Shown: in pieces, positions 19,759 through 28,428 of the stretch
How the letters are laid out: every line of letters starts with the position of its first letter
Numbering within the stretch: position 1 is the stretch's first letter
NCBI RefSeq assembly: GCF_027247405.1
Contig: NZ_CP097463.1
Coordinates: 2,604,001-2,668,000, forward strand
Source of the DNA: Jatrophihabitans cynanchi
GTDB taxonomy: Bacteria; Actinomycetota; Actinomycetes; Mycobacteriales; Jatrophihabitantaceae
Direction of reading: 5' to 3'
Length of the DNA stretch: 64,000 bases
The notes under the pieces: model-generated
What the model saw: the letters and a program-made list of their open reading frames with translations, nothing else
What the model was told of the DNA's origin: nothing
Databases searched by the model: none
Made by a program: the position numbers and the translations under genes

Positions 19759-21462
19759 TCAGACCTCCACTACCATCGGCATCAGCATCGGGCGGCGGCG
19801 GTACTCCCGGTCCACCCAGCGGCCGACGGTGCGGCGTACCAGGTGCGCGATCGCGTCGGAGTCGCGCGTGCCGTCGGCCAGCGCCTTCTCGACGAGCTCG
19901 ACGAGCTCGGCGTTGATCGGATCCAGCGCCGCGGGATCGTCGCTGAAGCCACGCGCGGTGATCTCCGGCCCGAACACGACCTTCCCCAGCTCCAGGTCGA
20001 CGGCGACCAGGATGGACAGGAAGCCCTCCTCGCCGAGGATGCGCCGGTCCTTGAGCGTCGCGTCGCCGATATCGCCGACCTCCAGGCCGTCGACGTAGAC
20101 GTAGCCGACCGGGATCTTTCCGGTTATCGTGGCCAGCCCGTCGACGAGATCGACGACGGTGCCGTCCTCGGCGAGCATGATCCGCTCGTCCGGAATGCCC
20201 ATCGAGCGCGCGATCGCCGCATGCGCGCGCAGGTGCCGCCACTCACCGTGCACCGGCATGTGGTTCGCCGGCCGCACCGCGTTGATCAGGTAGCGCAGCT
20301 CGCCGGCCGGCGCGTGCCCGGACACGTGCACCAGCGCCGTCGACTTGTGCACCACGGTCGCGCCGAGCCGGGACAGCCCGTTGATGACCTGGCCGACCGA
20401 CGTCTCGTTGCCGGGGATGAGCGAGGATGCGAGCAGGATGGTGTCGTCGGCGGAGATGCGGACGGTCTGGTGCTCGCGGTTCGCCATCCGCGACAGCGCC
20501 GACAGCGGCTCACCCTGCGAGCCGGTGGAGATCAGCATGACCCGGCGGGACGGCAGCTCCTCGGCCAGCTTGAGGTCGATCAGCACCCCGTCCGGCACCC
20601 GCAGCAGCCCCAGTTCGCGGGCGATCTGCATGTTGCGCACCATCGAGCGGCCGACCAGCGCGACCTGGCGTTCACTCGCGACCGCGGCGTCCAGAACCTG
20701 CTGCACGCGGTGCACGTGCGAGGCGAAGCAGGCCACGATGATGCGGCCGGGTGCCTTGTGGATCACGTCGGCGACGACCTTGCCCACGTCCCGTTCGGAC
20801 GGGATGAAGCCGGGCACCTCCGCGTTCGTCGAGTCGGCAAGGAGCAGGTCGACCCCTTGGTCGCCGAGGCGGGAGAAGCCGGGCAGGTCGGTGAGCCGGC
20901 CGTCGAGCGGCGTCTGGTCCATCTTGAAGTCACCGGTGTGCAGCACGGTCTGCTCGCCGGCGGTGATCGCCACGGCAAGGGCGTCCGGGATCGAGTGGTT
21001 GACGGCGAAGAACTCCAGGTTCCACGCCCCGACACCGGTCCGCTCGCCTTCGCGCACCTGGCGCAGGTCGGGTTTGATCTGGTGCTGGTTGAGCTTGGCG
21101 GCGACCAGCGCGAGCGTCAGCCGGGAGCCGATCACCGGTATGTCGCGGCGCTCGCGCAACAGGTACGGCAGCGCGCCGATGTGATCCTCGTGCCCGTGCG
21201 TCAGCACCACCGCGTCGATGTCGCCGAGCCGGTCGGCGAAGTGCGACCAGTCCGGCAGGGTGATGTCGACGCCGGGAGAGTTCGTCTTGCCGAGCAACAT
21301 CCCGCAGTCGACGACGAGCAATCGGCCGCCGAACTCGAACATGGTCATGTTGCGGCCGATCTCCTTGATGCCGCCGAGTGCCACGATCCGCAGCCCTCCG
21401 GCCGGCAGCTTCGGCGGCGCGCTGAGACCGGGCGCACCCGGTGCCTTGCCCTGTGCTGTCAC
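19759..21462 (-). CDS. rnj: ribonuclease J
   Basis: 567 residues, GTG start. RNase J is a metallo-beta-lactamase/beta-CASP nuclease with endo- and 5'-exonuclease activity in mRNA decay and rRNA maturation. The zinc motif HGHEDH is at 89-94. Other metal-ligand motifs (HSIPDA, HTGDFKMDQ) and the beta-CASP signatures ISTGSQGEP and HVSGHA follow in order. A C-terminal oligomerisation domain with FGPEITARGF completes the protein. The start follows the typical GLRIVALGGIKEIGRN by about 20 residues, normal for actinobacteria. It is a single-gene unit. Confidence 0.97.
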   Translation of the reverse strand: MTAQGKAPGAPGLSAPPKLPAGGLRIVALGGIKEIGRNMTMFEFGGRLLVVDCGMLLGKTNSPGVDITLPDWSHFADRLGDIDAVVLTHGHEDHIGALPYLLRERRDIPVIGSRLTLALVAAKLNQHQIKPDLRQVREGERTGVGAWNLEFFAVNHSIPDALAVAITAGEQTVLHTGDFKMDQTPLDGRLTDLPGFSRLGDQGVDLLLADSTNAEVPGFIPSERDVGKVVADVIHKAPGRIIVACFASHVHRVQQVLDAAVASERQVALVGRSMVRNMQIARELGLLRVPDGVLIDLKLAEELPSRRVMLISTGSQGEPLSALSRMANREHQTVRISADDTILLASSLIPGNETSVGQVINGLSRLGATVVHKSTALVHVSGHAPAGELRYLINAVRPANHMPVHGEWRHLRAHAAIARSMGIPDERIMLAEDGTVVDLVDGLATITGKIPVGYVYVDGLEVGDIGDATLKDRRILGEEGFLSILVAVDLELGKVVFGPEITARGFSDDPAALDPINAELVELVEKALADGTRDSDAIAHLVRRTVGRWVDREYRRRPMLMPMVVEV

Positions 21463-21540
21463 CCCACGAGGCTATCGACCCGCGGCGCGGGCGGCAGCGG
21501 CTGACCTGATCCGCGGCGTGCAGGCGCTACGGTCACCTGC

Positions 21541-21819
21541 ATGACAACGGCTTTGGACTCCGGTGACATCACCAAGATCGGCGTCGGCGCCACGATCGCG
21601 ATCGTGGTCATCGGGCTGATCCTCGGCATGATCATCACCGCGCTGGTGGCCCGGGTGATCATCCTGGTGATCGTCGTGGCGCTGGGTGTGTTCATCTGGC
21701 AACAGCGCGCGGTGATCCAGGACCACGTGAACAAGTGCGAACTGAACATGACGTTCTTCGGCGTACATCTCGATGCGCCGGACAGCGTGGTGAAGGCGTG
21801 TCACGAGCGAGGGAAGTAG
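21541..21819 (+). CDS. small membrane protein, unknown
   Basis: 92 residues from ATG 21541. Two closely spaced hydrophobic stretches (about 16-36 and 38-52: IGVGATIAIVVIGLILGMII and ARVIILVIVVALGVFIW) precede a soluble tail of 40 residues with two cysteines (KCELNMTFFGVHLDAPDSVVKAC). It is transcribed divergently from the RNase J gene and convergently with the DedA gene, with only 15 bases to the latter's stop. Family not recognised. Codon bias matches the neighbours, so I take it as a real gene. Confidence 0.65.
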   Translation: MTTALDSGDITKIGVGATIAIVVIGLILGMIITALVARVIILVIVVALGVFIWQQRAVIQDHVNKCELNMTFFGVHLDAPDSVVKACHERGK

Positions 21820-21834
21820 CCGAACCGGTATCGC

Positions 21835-22461
21835 TCAGTCCGGCGGGGTGCGCCGCCGGCTCTGCACGTAGTGGATCGCGGCCGGGATCAGGCCGATGAC
21901 CACGACCACCACGACGGCGTAGTCGACGTAGCCCTTGTGGTCCTGGACGAACTTGACGTGCCCGAGCCGCTCACCCAGCAGCAGCACGCCGTCGGCCCAG
22001 ATCACCCCGCCGATGACGCTGTACAGCGCGTACACCGAGAAGCGCATCCGGCCGACGCCTGCCATCACCGTGGCGACCGTGCGCACGATCGGCACGAACC
22101 GGCCGATCAGGATGGTCCACGAGCCGAAGCGCGCGAAGAACTCGTGCGAGCGCTGCACGTACTCCGGCCGGAACAGCCGCGAGTCGGGACGGTCGAAGAC
22201 ACGCGGCCCCACGCGGTAGCCGATCCAGTAGCCGACCAGGTTGCCCAGCACCGCGCCGATCGGCACCAGCACCAGGAACGCGGCGAGCGAGGTGTGGATC
22301 TTGCCGGTGGCGATCGCGATGCCGGCAGCGAACAGCAGCGTGTCGCCGGGCAGGAAGAAGCCGATCAGCAGGCCGCACTCGGCGAACAGGATCACGGTGA
22401 CGACCAGCAGCGCGGAGCTGCCGAGCAGGTTGTCCGGGCTGATCGGGTTCGCGAGGAGCAC
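21835..22461 (-). CDS. DedA family membrane protein
   Basis: 208 residues. DedA/DTT-fold proteins act in membrane lipid flipping and homeostasis, and some move undecaprenyl-phosphate. Features are a re-entrant first segment with FAECGLLIGFFLPGDTLLF (the conserved Glu and PGD motif), GYWIGYRVGPR and the signature FxxRFxPxxRT seen as LIGRFVPIVRTVATVMAGVGRM, then two further membrane helices and a basic tail. Length is typical. It is encoded 43 bases downstream of the epimerase gene on the same strand, so the two may be cotranscribed. Confidence 0.93.
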   Translation of the reverse strand: MLLANPISPDNLLGSSALLVVTVILFAECGLLIGFFLPGDTLLFAAGIAIATGKIHTSLAAFLVLVPIGAVLGNLVGYWIGYRVGPRVFDRPDSRLFRPEYVQRSHEFFARFGSWTILIGRFVPIVRTVATVMAGVGRMRFSVYALYSVIGGVIWADGVLLLGERLGHVKFVQDHKGYVDYAVVVVVVIGLIPAAIHYVQSRRRTPPD

Positions 22462-22504
22462 GCGGCGAGTCTACGGACGCGACGTGAGCCGGCCGGGCTC
22501 GTCC

Positions 22505-23527
22505 TCAGCCAGCCGGAGTGCTCGGCACCGAAGCGTGCCAGGCGGTCAGCAGTTCGGACTCGCGGTCCGCGGCCAGGCCCGGGGTGCGCGGGCCGGCCGT
22601 CCAGTCGAGCGAACGCTGCCAGGCCCAGGTGTCGGCCACCGTGTCCGCGAGCGGGCGCCAGCTCAGCCCGGCGGCTTCGGCGGCCGCGGTGTCGTGCGTG
22701 AACAGCCCACGCGCGCCCGGTGCCCACAGCGGCAGTTCGGTCCACGGCGTGACGCCCTGCTCCACCGGCCAGGCGTCGCCGACATAGGTGAAGCCCGCGT
22801 CCGAGCCGGTGATCCGGCGGCAGGCCGCCATCAGGTCGGCGCGGGTGTCGCGCCCACTCGGTCCGCCGGTCTCGAACGTGCCCGGCACCGCGGCCAGCGC
22901 GAACGCGGCGAGATCGCGCGCATCGATCAGCGCGATCGCGTCGTCCGGAGCGCCGGGCACCAGGACCTCACCGCCGCGCGCGACCCGGTCGATCCACCAC
23001 GGCAGCCGCCCCACCTGCGAGTCGTCCGGGCCGACGATGCACCCCGCGCGCAGCGCCGTGCTGCGGCCGGCACCGAAGGCACGCGCCGCGGCCAGCTCGC
23101 AGCCGGCCTTGAGCCAGCCGTACGCGGCACCGGGGTCCAGGCCCGCGGGCACGTCGCCGGCCGTCGCATCCGGGTCACCGGCGTGGGTGCCGAGGCGCTG
23201 GTAGTCGGCCTCGTCCGGCCAGCCCGGGAAGACGTTGATGGTGGACACGAACGCGTAATGGCCGCAGCGCGCGGCGAGCAGTCCGGCGCTGCGGGCGACG
23301 TCCGCCGGCTCGTAGCCGCTGGTGTCCACGACGACGTCGAAGCTGCGGCCGGCGAGCTGGGCCAGGTCGGCGGCCGCGGTGCGGTCGCCGGTGATCTGCT
23401 CGACGCCGTCCGGGGCGACGCCGGAGCGGCCACGGTTGAACACGGCTACGCGGGCTCCCTGGGCCAGCGCGGTCGACACGACGGCGCGGCCGAGGAAGAC
23501 CGTGCCGCCCAGCACCAAGATATCCAT
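22505..23527 (-). CDS. NAD-dependent epimerase/dehydratase family protein
   Basis: 340 residues. It is an extended short-chain dehydrogenase fold with N-terminal Rossmann motif ILVLGGTVFLG (GGTxFLG instead of GxxGxxG), then Asn-Arg (FNRGRSG), which suggests NADP(H). SRR1/CSP41-type members share this opening. The catalytic YxxxK is visible as YGWLKAGCE. A C-terminal substrate domain follows. The substrate is unknown. Such proteins are often annotated as reductases or isoflavone-reductase-like. It is a single gene or paired with the DedA gene. Confidence 0.85.
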   Translation of the reverse strand: MDILVLGGTVFLGRAVVSTALAQGARVAVFNRGRSGVAPDGVEQITGDRTAAADLAQLAGRSFDVVVDTSGYEPADVARSAGLLAARCGHYAFVSTINVFPGWPDEADYQRLGTHAGDPDATAGDVPAGLDPGAAYGWLKAGCELAAARAFGAGRSTALRAGCIVGPDDSQVGRLPWWIDRVARGGEVLVPGAPDDAIALIDARDLAAFALAAVPGTFETGGPSGRDTRADLMAACRRITGSDAGFTYVGDAWPVEQGVTPWTELPLWAPGARGLFTHDTAAAEAAGLSWRPLADTVADTWAWQRSLDWTAGPRTPGLAADRESELLTAWHASVPSTPAG

Positions 23528-23584
23528 GGCGCCGAGCCGATCACGTCCGGAGGCGCCCGTCGAGATCCGTTCGCCGAGCGCTGA

Positions 23585-23800
23585 CTACCTTTCGGGACGC
23601 TGCTCGCGCGGGGGCGTGCGATCGGTCGACGGCTTGTCCATCGCCGAGCGCACCAGGCCGAGCAGGATCGCGGCGACCGGGACGGCGATCAGGAACCGGA
23701 CCAGGGCGGTCTCGACCGAGATCGTCTGGTCGACCAACGCCTGCCACATCGTGGGCGCGGCGAACAGCAGCGCGCACAGCAGCACCGAGCCGCGGAACAT
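23585..23800 (-). CDS. 71-residue membrane protein ending the flhA transcript
   Basis: ATG 23800 overlaps the stop of the preceding flhF-like gene (TGATG), so translation is coupled. It has two hydrophobic segments (about 5-22 and 33-50) and a charged, Pro/Arg-rich cytoplasmic tail. I do not recognise a family. Its place as the last gene of flhA-(flhF-like)-x suggests a role with the export gate or with placement of the flagellum, but this is inference from position only. Confidence 0.65.
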   Translation of the reverse strand: MFRGSVLLCALLFAAPTMWQALVDQTISVETALVRFLIAVPVAAILLGLVRSAMDKPSTDRTPPREQRPER

Positions 23801-25128
23801 CAGCGTGCCAGTCCGGCGAGCTTGTCCAGCAGCAGCACGGCCCAGCTCGAGCGGGTCGGGACGGCGCCGTCGAGCAGGGCGACCGGGACGCCGAGTTGCC
23901 AGACGGACGCGGGGCTGGCGGTCAGCGCGGCGTTGTCGACCACGAGCGCATCCACGGTCCGGAACCCGGCGCTCAGCGCGCGCGTGTCGGCCGGCTTGCG
24001 GGTCGCGTCCACGTGCAGCAGCACGGCGTCCGGCGTGAGTGCCGCGATGACGTCCTGGGCCCACCCGGCGTCGTGCGCATCGTTCGCGATTGCGATGACG
24101 GCCGGACGGGTGCCGGTGAGGCGGTGGGCCGCGGCGACGATGGAGGCCTGCCACGGGTCGGCGACCTCGTGTGGTCCGGCGCAGCCCGCCGTCCACACCT
24201 CGTCGGCACTCAGCCGCAGTTGCGCCGCGATGGACCCGGCCGCATGCACGATCGCGTGCGCCGGCCCGACGACGGCGATGATGCGCCCGGGTGCCGCGGG
24301 CAGCGTGGGCGCCTGCGGCAGCCGGGTGACGAGTTCCTCGACTGCCGCGTAGCGATGTGCGGCGCCGGCCGGCACCCAGTCGACGGGCACGCCGATCTCG
24401 GTGAGGTCGCGGCGCAGCCCGAGATCGGAGGCGGCGGCCGGCACGGCGGGAGCCGCAGGAGCGGGCGCGGGAACAGCCGTCGGAGCTGTGCGGCCGGCGG
24501 CCGCGATCGGCTCGGGGATCGGTTCGAAGCTGGGGCGGAACTCGGCCGCCGCCGGGTCGGCCGACGCCTGTTCGGTCTTGGCCGCCTGCGACGGAGCCCA
24601 GGCCGGCACCTGGTGCCGGACCGGGAACTGGACCTGCTGCGGCTGGGACTGGACCTGCTGGGCCGCGGGCCGTGCCGGCTGTGGCACCGCCCGCTCGGCC
24701 GTCTTCTGTGCGGCCATGTCCAGCAGCAGCTGGGCGAACTCGGCGTTCGGGCCCTCCAGCCGAGCCGAAGCCGCGGTCCTGGCGGCCGGCGCGGGGGCGC
24801 CGGCGACGGGTGCGACGGTACCGGTGCGGTCGGCCGAGTCGGCCGCGTCGATCAGGGCGGCGAGCGGGTCACCGGCCAGGTTGCCCGGGTCGGCGAATCC
24901 GTCCGGGTGCGTTGCCGGGACGTCGGTGCGTGCCCGCTCGTACGGTGCTGGCGCGTCCAGGAGTTCGTAGTGCACGCCGACGAGCGGGCGGGCAAAGAAG
25001 CCGAGCACACCCCCGTCGCGCGCGTGCGTCACCTCGACGACATGTACCTGGCCCGGGTGCTCGGCGTCGAGGTCGGCCAGCAGGGCGTCGAGGTCGGGGC
25101 CCTCACGGTACAAGGTTGCGGACGTCAT
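23800..25128 (-). CDS. FlhF-like protein lacking the P-loop
   Basis: 442 residues. The N-terminus (LDALLADLDAEHPGQVHVVE followed by GGVLGFFARP) resembles the start of FlhF, the SRP-type GTPase that sets flagellar position and number. A long Ala/Pro/Gln-rich linker spans about 95-265. The C-terminal domain keeps the Rossmann-like pattern RIIAVVGPAHAIVHAAGS, VIAIANDAHDAG, VLLHVDATRKPAD and QLGVPVALLDG. Where FlhF has [10 protein letters not shown] it has GPAHAIVHAA, so the nucleotide-binding Lys is lost. It follows flhA with a 26-base overlap, the usual flhF position. I read it as a degenerate, possibly non-GTPase FlhF relative. Confidence 0.7.
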   Translation of the reverse strand: MTSATLYREGPDLDALLADLDAEHPGQVHVVEVTHARDGGVLGFFARPLVGVHYELLDAPAPYERARTDVPATHPDGFADPGNLAGDPLAALIDAADSADRTGTVAPVAGAPAPAARTAASARLEGPNAEFAQLLLDMAAQKTAERAVPQPARPAAQQVQSQPQQVQFPVRHQVPAWAPSQAAKTEQASADPAAAEFRPSFEPIPEPIAAAGRTAPTAVPAPAPAAPAVPAAASDLGLRRDLTEIGVPVDWVPAGAAHRYAAVEELVTRLPQAPTLPAAPGRIIAVVGPAHAIVHAAGSIAAQLRLSADEVWTAGCAGPHEVADPWQASIVAAAHRLTGTRPAVIAIANDAHDAGWAQDVIAALTPDAVLLHVDATRKPADTRALSAGFRTVDALVVDNAALTASPASVWQLGVPVALLDGAVPTRSSWAVLLLDKLAGLAR

Positions 25129-27145
25129 CGATCATCCCAATCGCGTTGACGGCGACCGAGCCGGCGGACAGCTCGGTATAGGACAGGACGGGCAGCGCGG
25201 GCACCGACAGGCGCACCAGCCGCCGCAGGGGCATGCGGATCTGCGCGGCGCAGACCAGGACCGGTTTGGTGCCGCGCGCGGACTCCTCGCTGTAGCGCTC
25301 GGCGATCGCGTTGATCAGGGCCTCGGCCATGCCGGGGTCGAGCACGAGCTGCGCGCCGCCGTCGCCGGGACGCACCGCCTCGAGCATCGCCTGCTGCATC
25401 CGCGGCTCGACGGTGAGCGCGTCCAGCTGGCCCTCGGTCGCCAGCGAGGCGGTGATCGCCGGGGCGAGCGCGCCGCGGGCGGCCTCGACGAGGCGGTCCG
25501 GGTCGGTGCCGCCCTTCGCGGCCACGGACAGCGCTTCGTAGATGCGGACGAGGTCGCGGATCGACACGCCCTCGTCCAGCAACGCGTGCAGCACCCGCTG
25601 GATCTCGCCGAGCGACAGCAGCGCGGGCGTGAGGTCCTCGACGACCACCGGGTGCGAACGCTTGAGCGCACGGGTGGCCGCGGCGACCTCCTCGCGGCCG
25701 AGCAGCCGGCTCGCGTGCTGGCGGACGATCTCGGACAGGTGCGTGATGATCAGCGACGAGCGGTCGACGACGGTGGCGCCGAGCAGCTCGGCCTGGCCGC
25801 GCAGCTCGATCGGCAGCCACTTGCCGGCGAGGCCGAACACCGGTTCGCGGGCCGGTTTGCCGGGCAGACCGTCCAGGCCGTCGCCGATCGCGAGGACCAT
25901 GCCGGCCGGCGCCTGGCCGCGGGCCAGCTCGACGGCGTTGATGTTGATCGCGTAGGTCGAGTGCGGCAGCGTGACGCTGTCGCGGGTGCGGACGGGCGGC
26001 ATGACCACGCCGAGCTCGGCGGCCAGCGTGCGGCGCAGCGCGCGAACCCGGTCGAGCAGGTCGGCGCCGGGGCCGTCGACGAGCGGGACGAGGTCGGCCG
26101 AGAGCACCAGCTCGAGCGGGTCGACGGCCAGCTCGCTGAGCAGGCTCTCCTCGGCGTTCGGTGCTGCGGCGTCGGTGGCCTCCTCGGCGACGGCCTCCTC
26201 GGCATCGGTCGGCTTCGGCAGCCGGCTGGCCATGAACATCAGCCCGCCGCCGACGAGCAGGAACGGCAGCTTGGGCAGGCCGGGGACGACGCACAGCAGC
26301 AGCGCGGCACCGCCGGCGATGCGCACCGCCCGGCGTTGCCCGCCGAGCTGGCGGGCCACGACCGTGCCCATGTCGTCGGAGTCGCTGGAGCGGGTCACGA
26401 TCAGGCCGGTCGACACCGACAGCAGCAGCGCCGGGATCTGGCTGACCAGGCCGTCGCCGACGCTGAGCAGGCTGTACGTCGACAGCGCCTGGCTCAGCGT
26501 CAGGTGGTGGGTGGTCATCCCGATCGCGAAGCCGCCGATCAGGTTGATGAACGTGATGATGATGGCCGCGATCGCGTCGCCCTTCACGAACCGCGTCGCG
26601 CCGTCCATCGCGCCGTAGAAGTCGGCTTCCGAGGCGATCTCGGCGCGCCGCTTGCGGGCAGACTTCTCGTCGATCAGCCCCGCGTTCAGGTCGGCGTCGA
26701 TCGCCATCTGCTTGCCGGGCATCGCGTCCAGGGTGAACCGGGCGCCCACTTCCGCGACGCGCCCGGCACCGTTGGTGATGACGATGAACTGGATGACCAG
26801 CAAGATCGCGAAGATCACCAGTCCGATCACCAGCGAACCGCCGATGACGAAGTGGCCGAACGCCGAGATGACGTTGCCCGCGAAGCCGTCGGTGAGCACG
26901 AGCCGGGTGGCGCTGATGTTCAGGGCGAGCCGGAACAGCGTGGCGACCAGGAGCAGCGACGGGAAGCTGGAGAAATCGAGCGGGCGCTTGACGTACATGG
27001 AGACGAGCACCACGAGCACGGCGCCGGTGATGTTCGCCGCGATCAGCAGGTCGAGCAGCGCCGCAGGCATCGGCACCACGAGCATCACGACGATCGCGAC
27101 GACGCCGATGGGCACGGCCAGTTGGCTGAGCCTGCCTGTCTTCAC
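25103..27145 (-). CDS. flhA: flagellar export gate protein FlhA
   Basis: 680 residues, normal length. FlhA forms the nonameric ring of the flagellar type III export gate. Eight membrane helices occupy residues 1-315. The FHIPEP-family cytoplasmic loop (ITNGAGRVAEVGARFTLDAM then PGKQMAIDADLNAGLI) is intact. The soluble C-terminal domain (about 330-680) binds export substrates and chaperones and includes GYTVVD-like LGATVVDRSSLIITHLSEI. An FliA-type promoter lies about 85 bases upstream. The 3' end overlaps the flhF-like gene. Confidence 0.98.
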   Translation of the reverse strand: MKTGRLSQLAVPIGVVAIVVMLVVPMPAALLDLLIAANITGAVLVVLVSMYVKRPLDFSSFPSLLLVATLFRLALNISATRLVLTDGFAGNVISAFGHFVIGGSLVIGLVIFAILLVIQFIVITNGAGRVAEVGARFTLDAMPGKQMAIDADLNAGLIDEKSARKRRAEIASEADFYGAMDGATRFVKGDAIAAIIITFINLIGGFAIGMTTHHLTLSQALSTYSLLSVGDGLVSQIPALLLSVSTGLIVTRSSDSDDMGTVVARQLGGQRRAVRIAGGAALLLCVVPGLPKLPFLLVGGGLMFMASRLPKPTDAEEAVAEEATDAAAPNAEESLLSELAVDPLELVLSADLVPLVDGPGADLLDRVRALRRTLAAELGVVMPPVRTRDSVTLPHSTYAININAVELARGQAPAGMVLAIGDGLDGLPGKPAREPVFGLAGKWLPIELRGQAELLGATVVDRSSLIITHLSEIVRQHASRLLGREEVAAATRALKRSHPVVVEDLTPALLSLGEIQRVLHALLDEGVSIRDLVRIYEALSVAAKGGTDPDRLVEAARGALAPAITASLATEGQLDALTVEPRMQQAMLEAVRPGDGGAQLVLDPGMAEALINAIAERYSEESARGTKPVLVCAAQIRMPLRRLVRLSVPALPVLSYTELSAGSVAVNAIGMIDDVRNLVP

Positions 27146-27229
27146 GGCACCCCTCGGTCAGGAAATCGGACGCGTACGCGTTGCTCGCGGGCATCCGACC
27201 CTGTACTGAGTGCCGTCCTGGCAGCCTGT

Positions 27230-27257
27230 CCATCGGCAAGGGTCGCGTGGACTTGAG
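27230..27257 (-). promoter_or_regulatory. FliA-type promoter of flhA
   Basis: Minus strand: CTCA (27257-27254), 16 bases, GCCGATGG (27237-27230), within the 154-base flhB-flhA gap. Expected start near 27223, giving a leader of about 78 bases. The preceding GC matches the flagellin and flgN promoters (GCTCAAG). Confidence 0.75.
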
Positions 27258-27299
27258 CAGTACTGTCCTGCTCGGCATGCCGCCGCGACGGGCGCCGGC

Positions 27300-28403
27300 T
27301 CAGCGGGCCATCGCGAGGGTGCGGACGACGTGCGTGCCGGCGGCCGAGCCCCGCTTCTTCAGCGTCATGATGAAGGCGAGGACGGTGGCCACGGCCTTGT
27401 ACAGGTCCGGGGGGATCTCCTGGCCGATCTCGCACGACTTGTGCAGAGTCCGGGCCAGCGGGATGTCGCGCACCATCGGCACCCGGTGCTGCTCGGCCAG
27501 CGCCCTGATCCGGGCGGCCACCTGGTCGGCGCCCTTGGCCACCACGCGGGGGGCGCCGCGCGCCGGGTCGTACCTCAGTGCCACCGCCACGTGCGTCGGG
27601 TTGACCACGACGACGTCGGCGGTGGGGACATCGGCCATCATCCGGTTGCGGGCCATGGCCAGTGCGCGGGCCCGGCGCATCCCGCGCACGTGCGGGTCGC
27701 CCTCGGCACTCTTGTACTCGTCCTTGATCTCCTGCTTGGTCATCTTCAACTGCTTGTTGTTGCGGCGCCGCACGACCGCGTAGTCGGCGCCGGCCATGAC
27801 CAGGCCCGCGACGGCGGCGTAGCGCAGCACGTTCAGCGCGGTGGACACGCAGATCTGCATCAACGCCGACAACGGCAGCGATCCGGAGCCGTAGACGGTC
27901 GGGACGAGACGACGCACCGACACGTACACGACCACGCCCAGGGCGGTCGTCTTCAGCAGCGCCTTGACCAGCGCCCACGCCCCGTGCGGGCCGAACATGC
28001 GCTTGATGCCGGACAGCGGGTTCAGCCGTTTGAACTGCGGCTTGAGCAGCTTGGGCGCGAACCAGAATCCACCCTGCGCCACCGCCGAGGCGACGCCGAC
28101 CAGGGCGATCAGCAGGATCATCGGCAGCACCGCGTGAAACGCCTGGGACATCGCGTCGCTGGCCACCGAGATCGCCTCGCCGGTGTCCGGGGTGTGGATC
28201 ACCGCGCCGACGCGCACCAGTGCCTCGGTCGCGGCGTCCATCAGCGAGGACGCGACGTGCGGCACCACGAACGAGGCGGCGAGCATGCCCAGCCAGGCGC
28301 CGACCTCGGGGGTGTTGCCGATCTGCCCGTCGTGCCTGGCCTTCTTGCGCCGCTTCGGGGTGGCCTTCTCGGTGCGGTCGCCGCCGCTGCCGCCGCCGCT
28401 CAT
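27300..28403 (-). CDS. flhB: flagellar export protein FlhB
   Basis: 367 residues. FlhB switches the export apparatus from rod/hook to filament substrates. The basic N-terminus (GGDRTEKATPKRRKKARHDG) is the family opening. Four membrane helices span about 36-210. The cytoplasmic domain contains the self-cleavage motif NPTH at 268-271 (cleavage between Asn and Pro), followed by VAVALRYDP and GADQVAARIRALA. It ends the fliM-fliR series, 25 bases after fliR. Confidence 0.98.
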   Translation of the reverse strand: MSGGGSGGDRTEKATPKRRKKARHDGQIGNTPEVGAWLGMLAASFVVPHVASSLMDAATEALVRVGAVIHTPDTGEAISVASDAMSQAFHAVLPMILLIALVGVASAVAQGGFWFAPKLLKPQFKRLNPLSGIKRMFGPHGAWALVKALLKTTALGVVVYVSVRRLVPTVYGSGSLPLSALMQICVSTALNVLRYAAVAGLVMAGADYAVVRRRNNKQLKMTKQEIKDEYKSAEGDPHVRGMRRARALAMARNRMMADVPTADVVVVNPTHVAVALRYDPARGAPRVVAKGADQVAARIRALAEQHRVPMVRDIPLARTLHKSCEIGQEIPPDLYKAVATVLAFIMTLKKRGSAAGTHVVRTLAMAR

Positions 28404-28428
28404 GTCCTGCCCCGGGTCATCGGGCGCG

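Noticed and set aside
23541-23777. Alternative minus-strand small frame overlapping the 71-residue membrane protein
   Set aside because: Arg/Asp-rich shadow without hydrophobic segments; the overlapping frame has two membrane helices and a coupled start.
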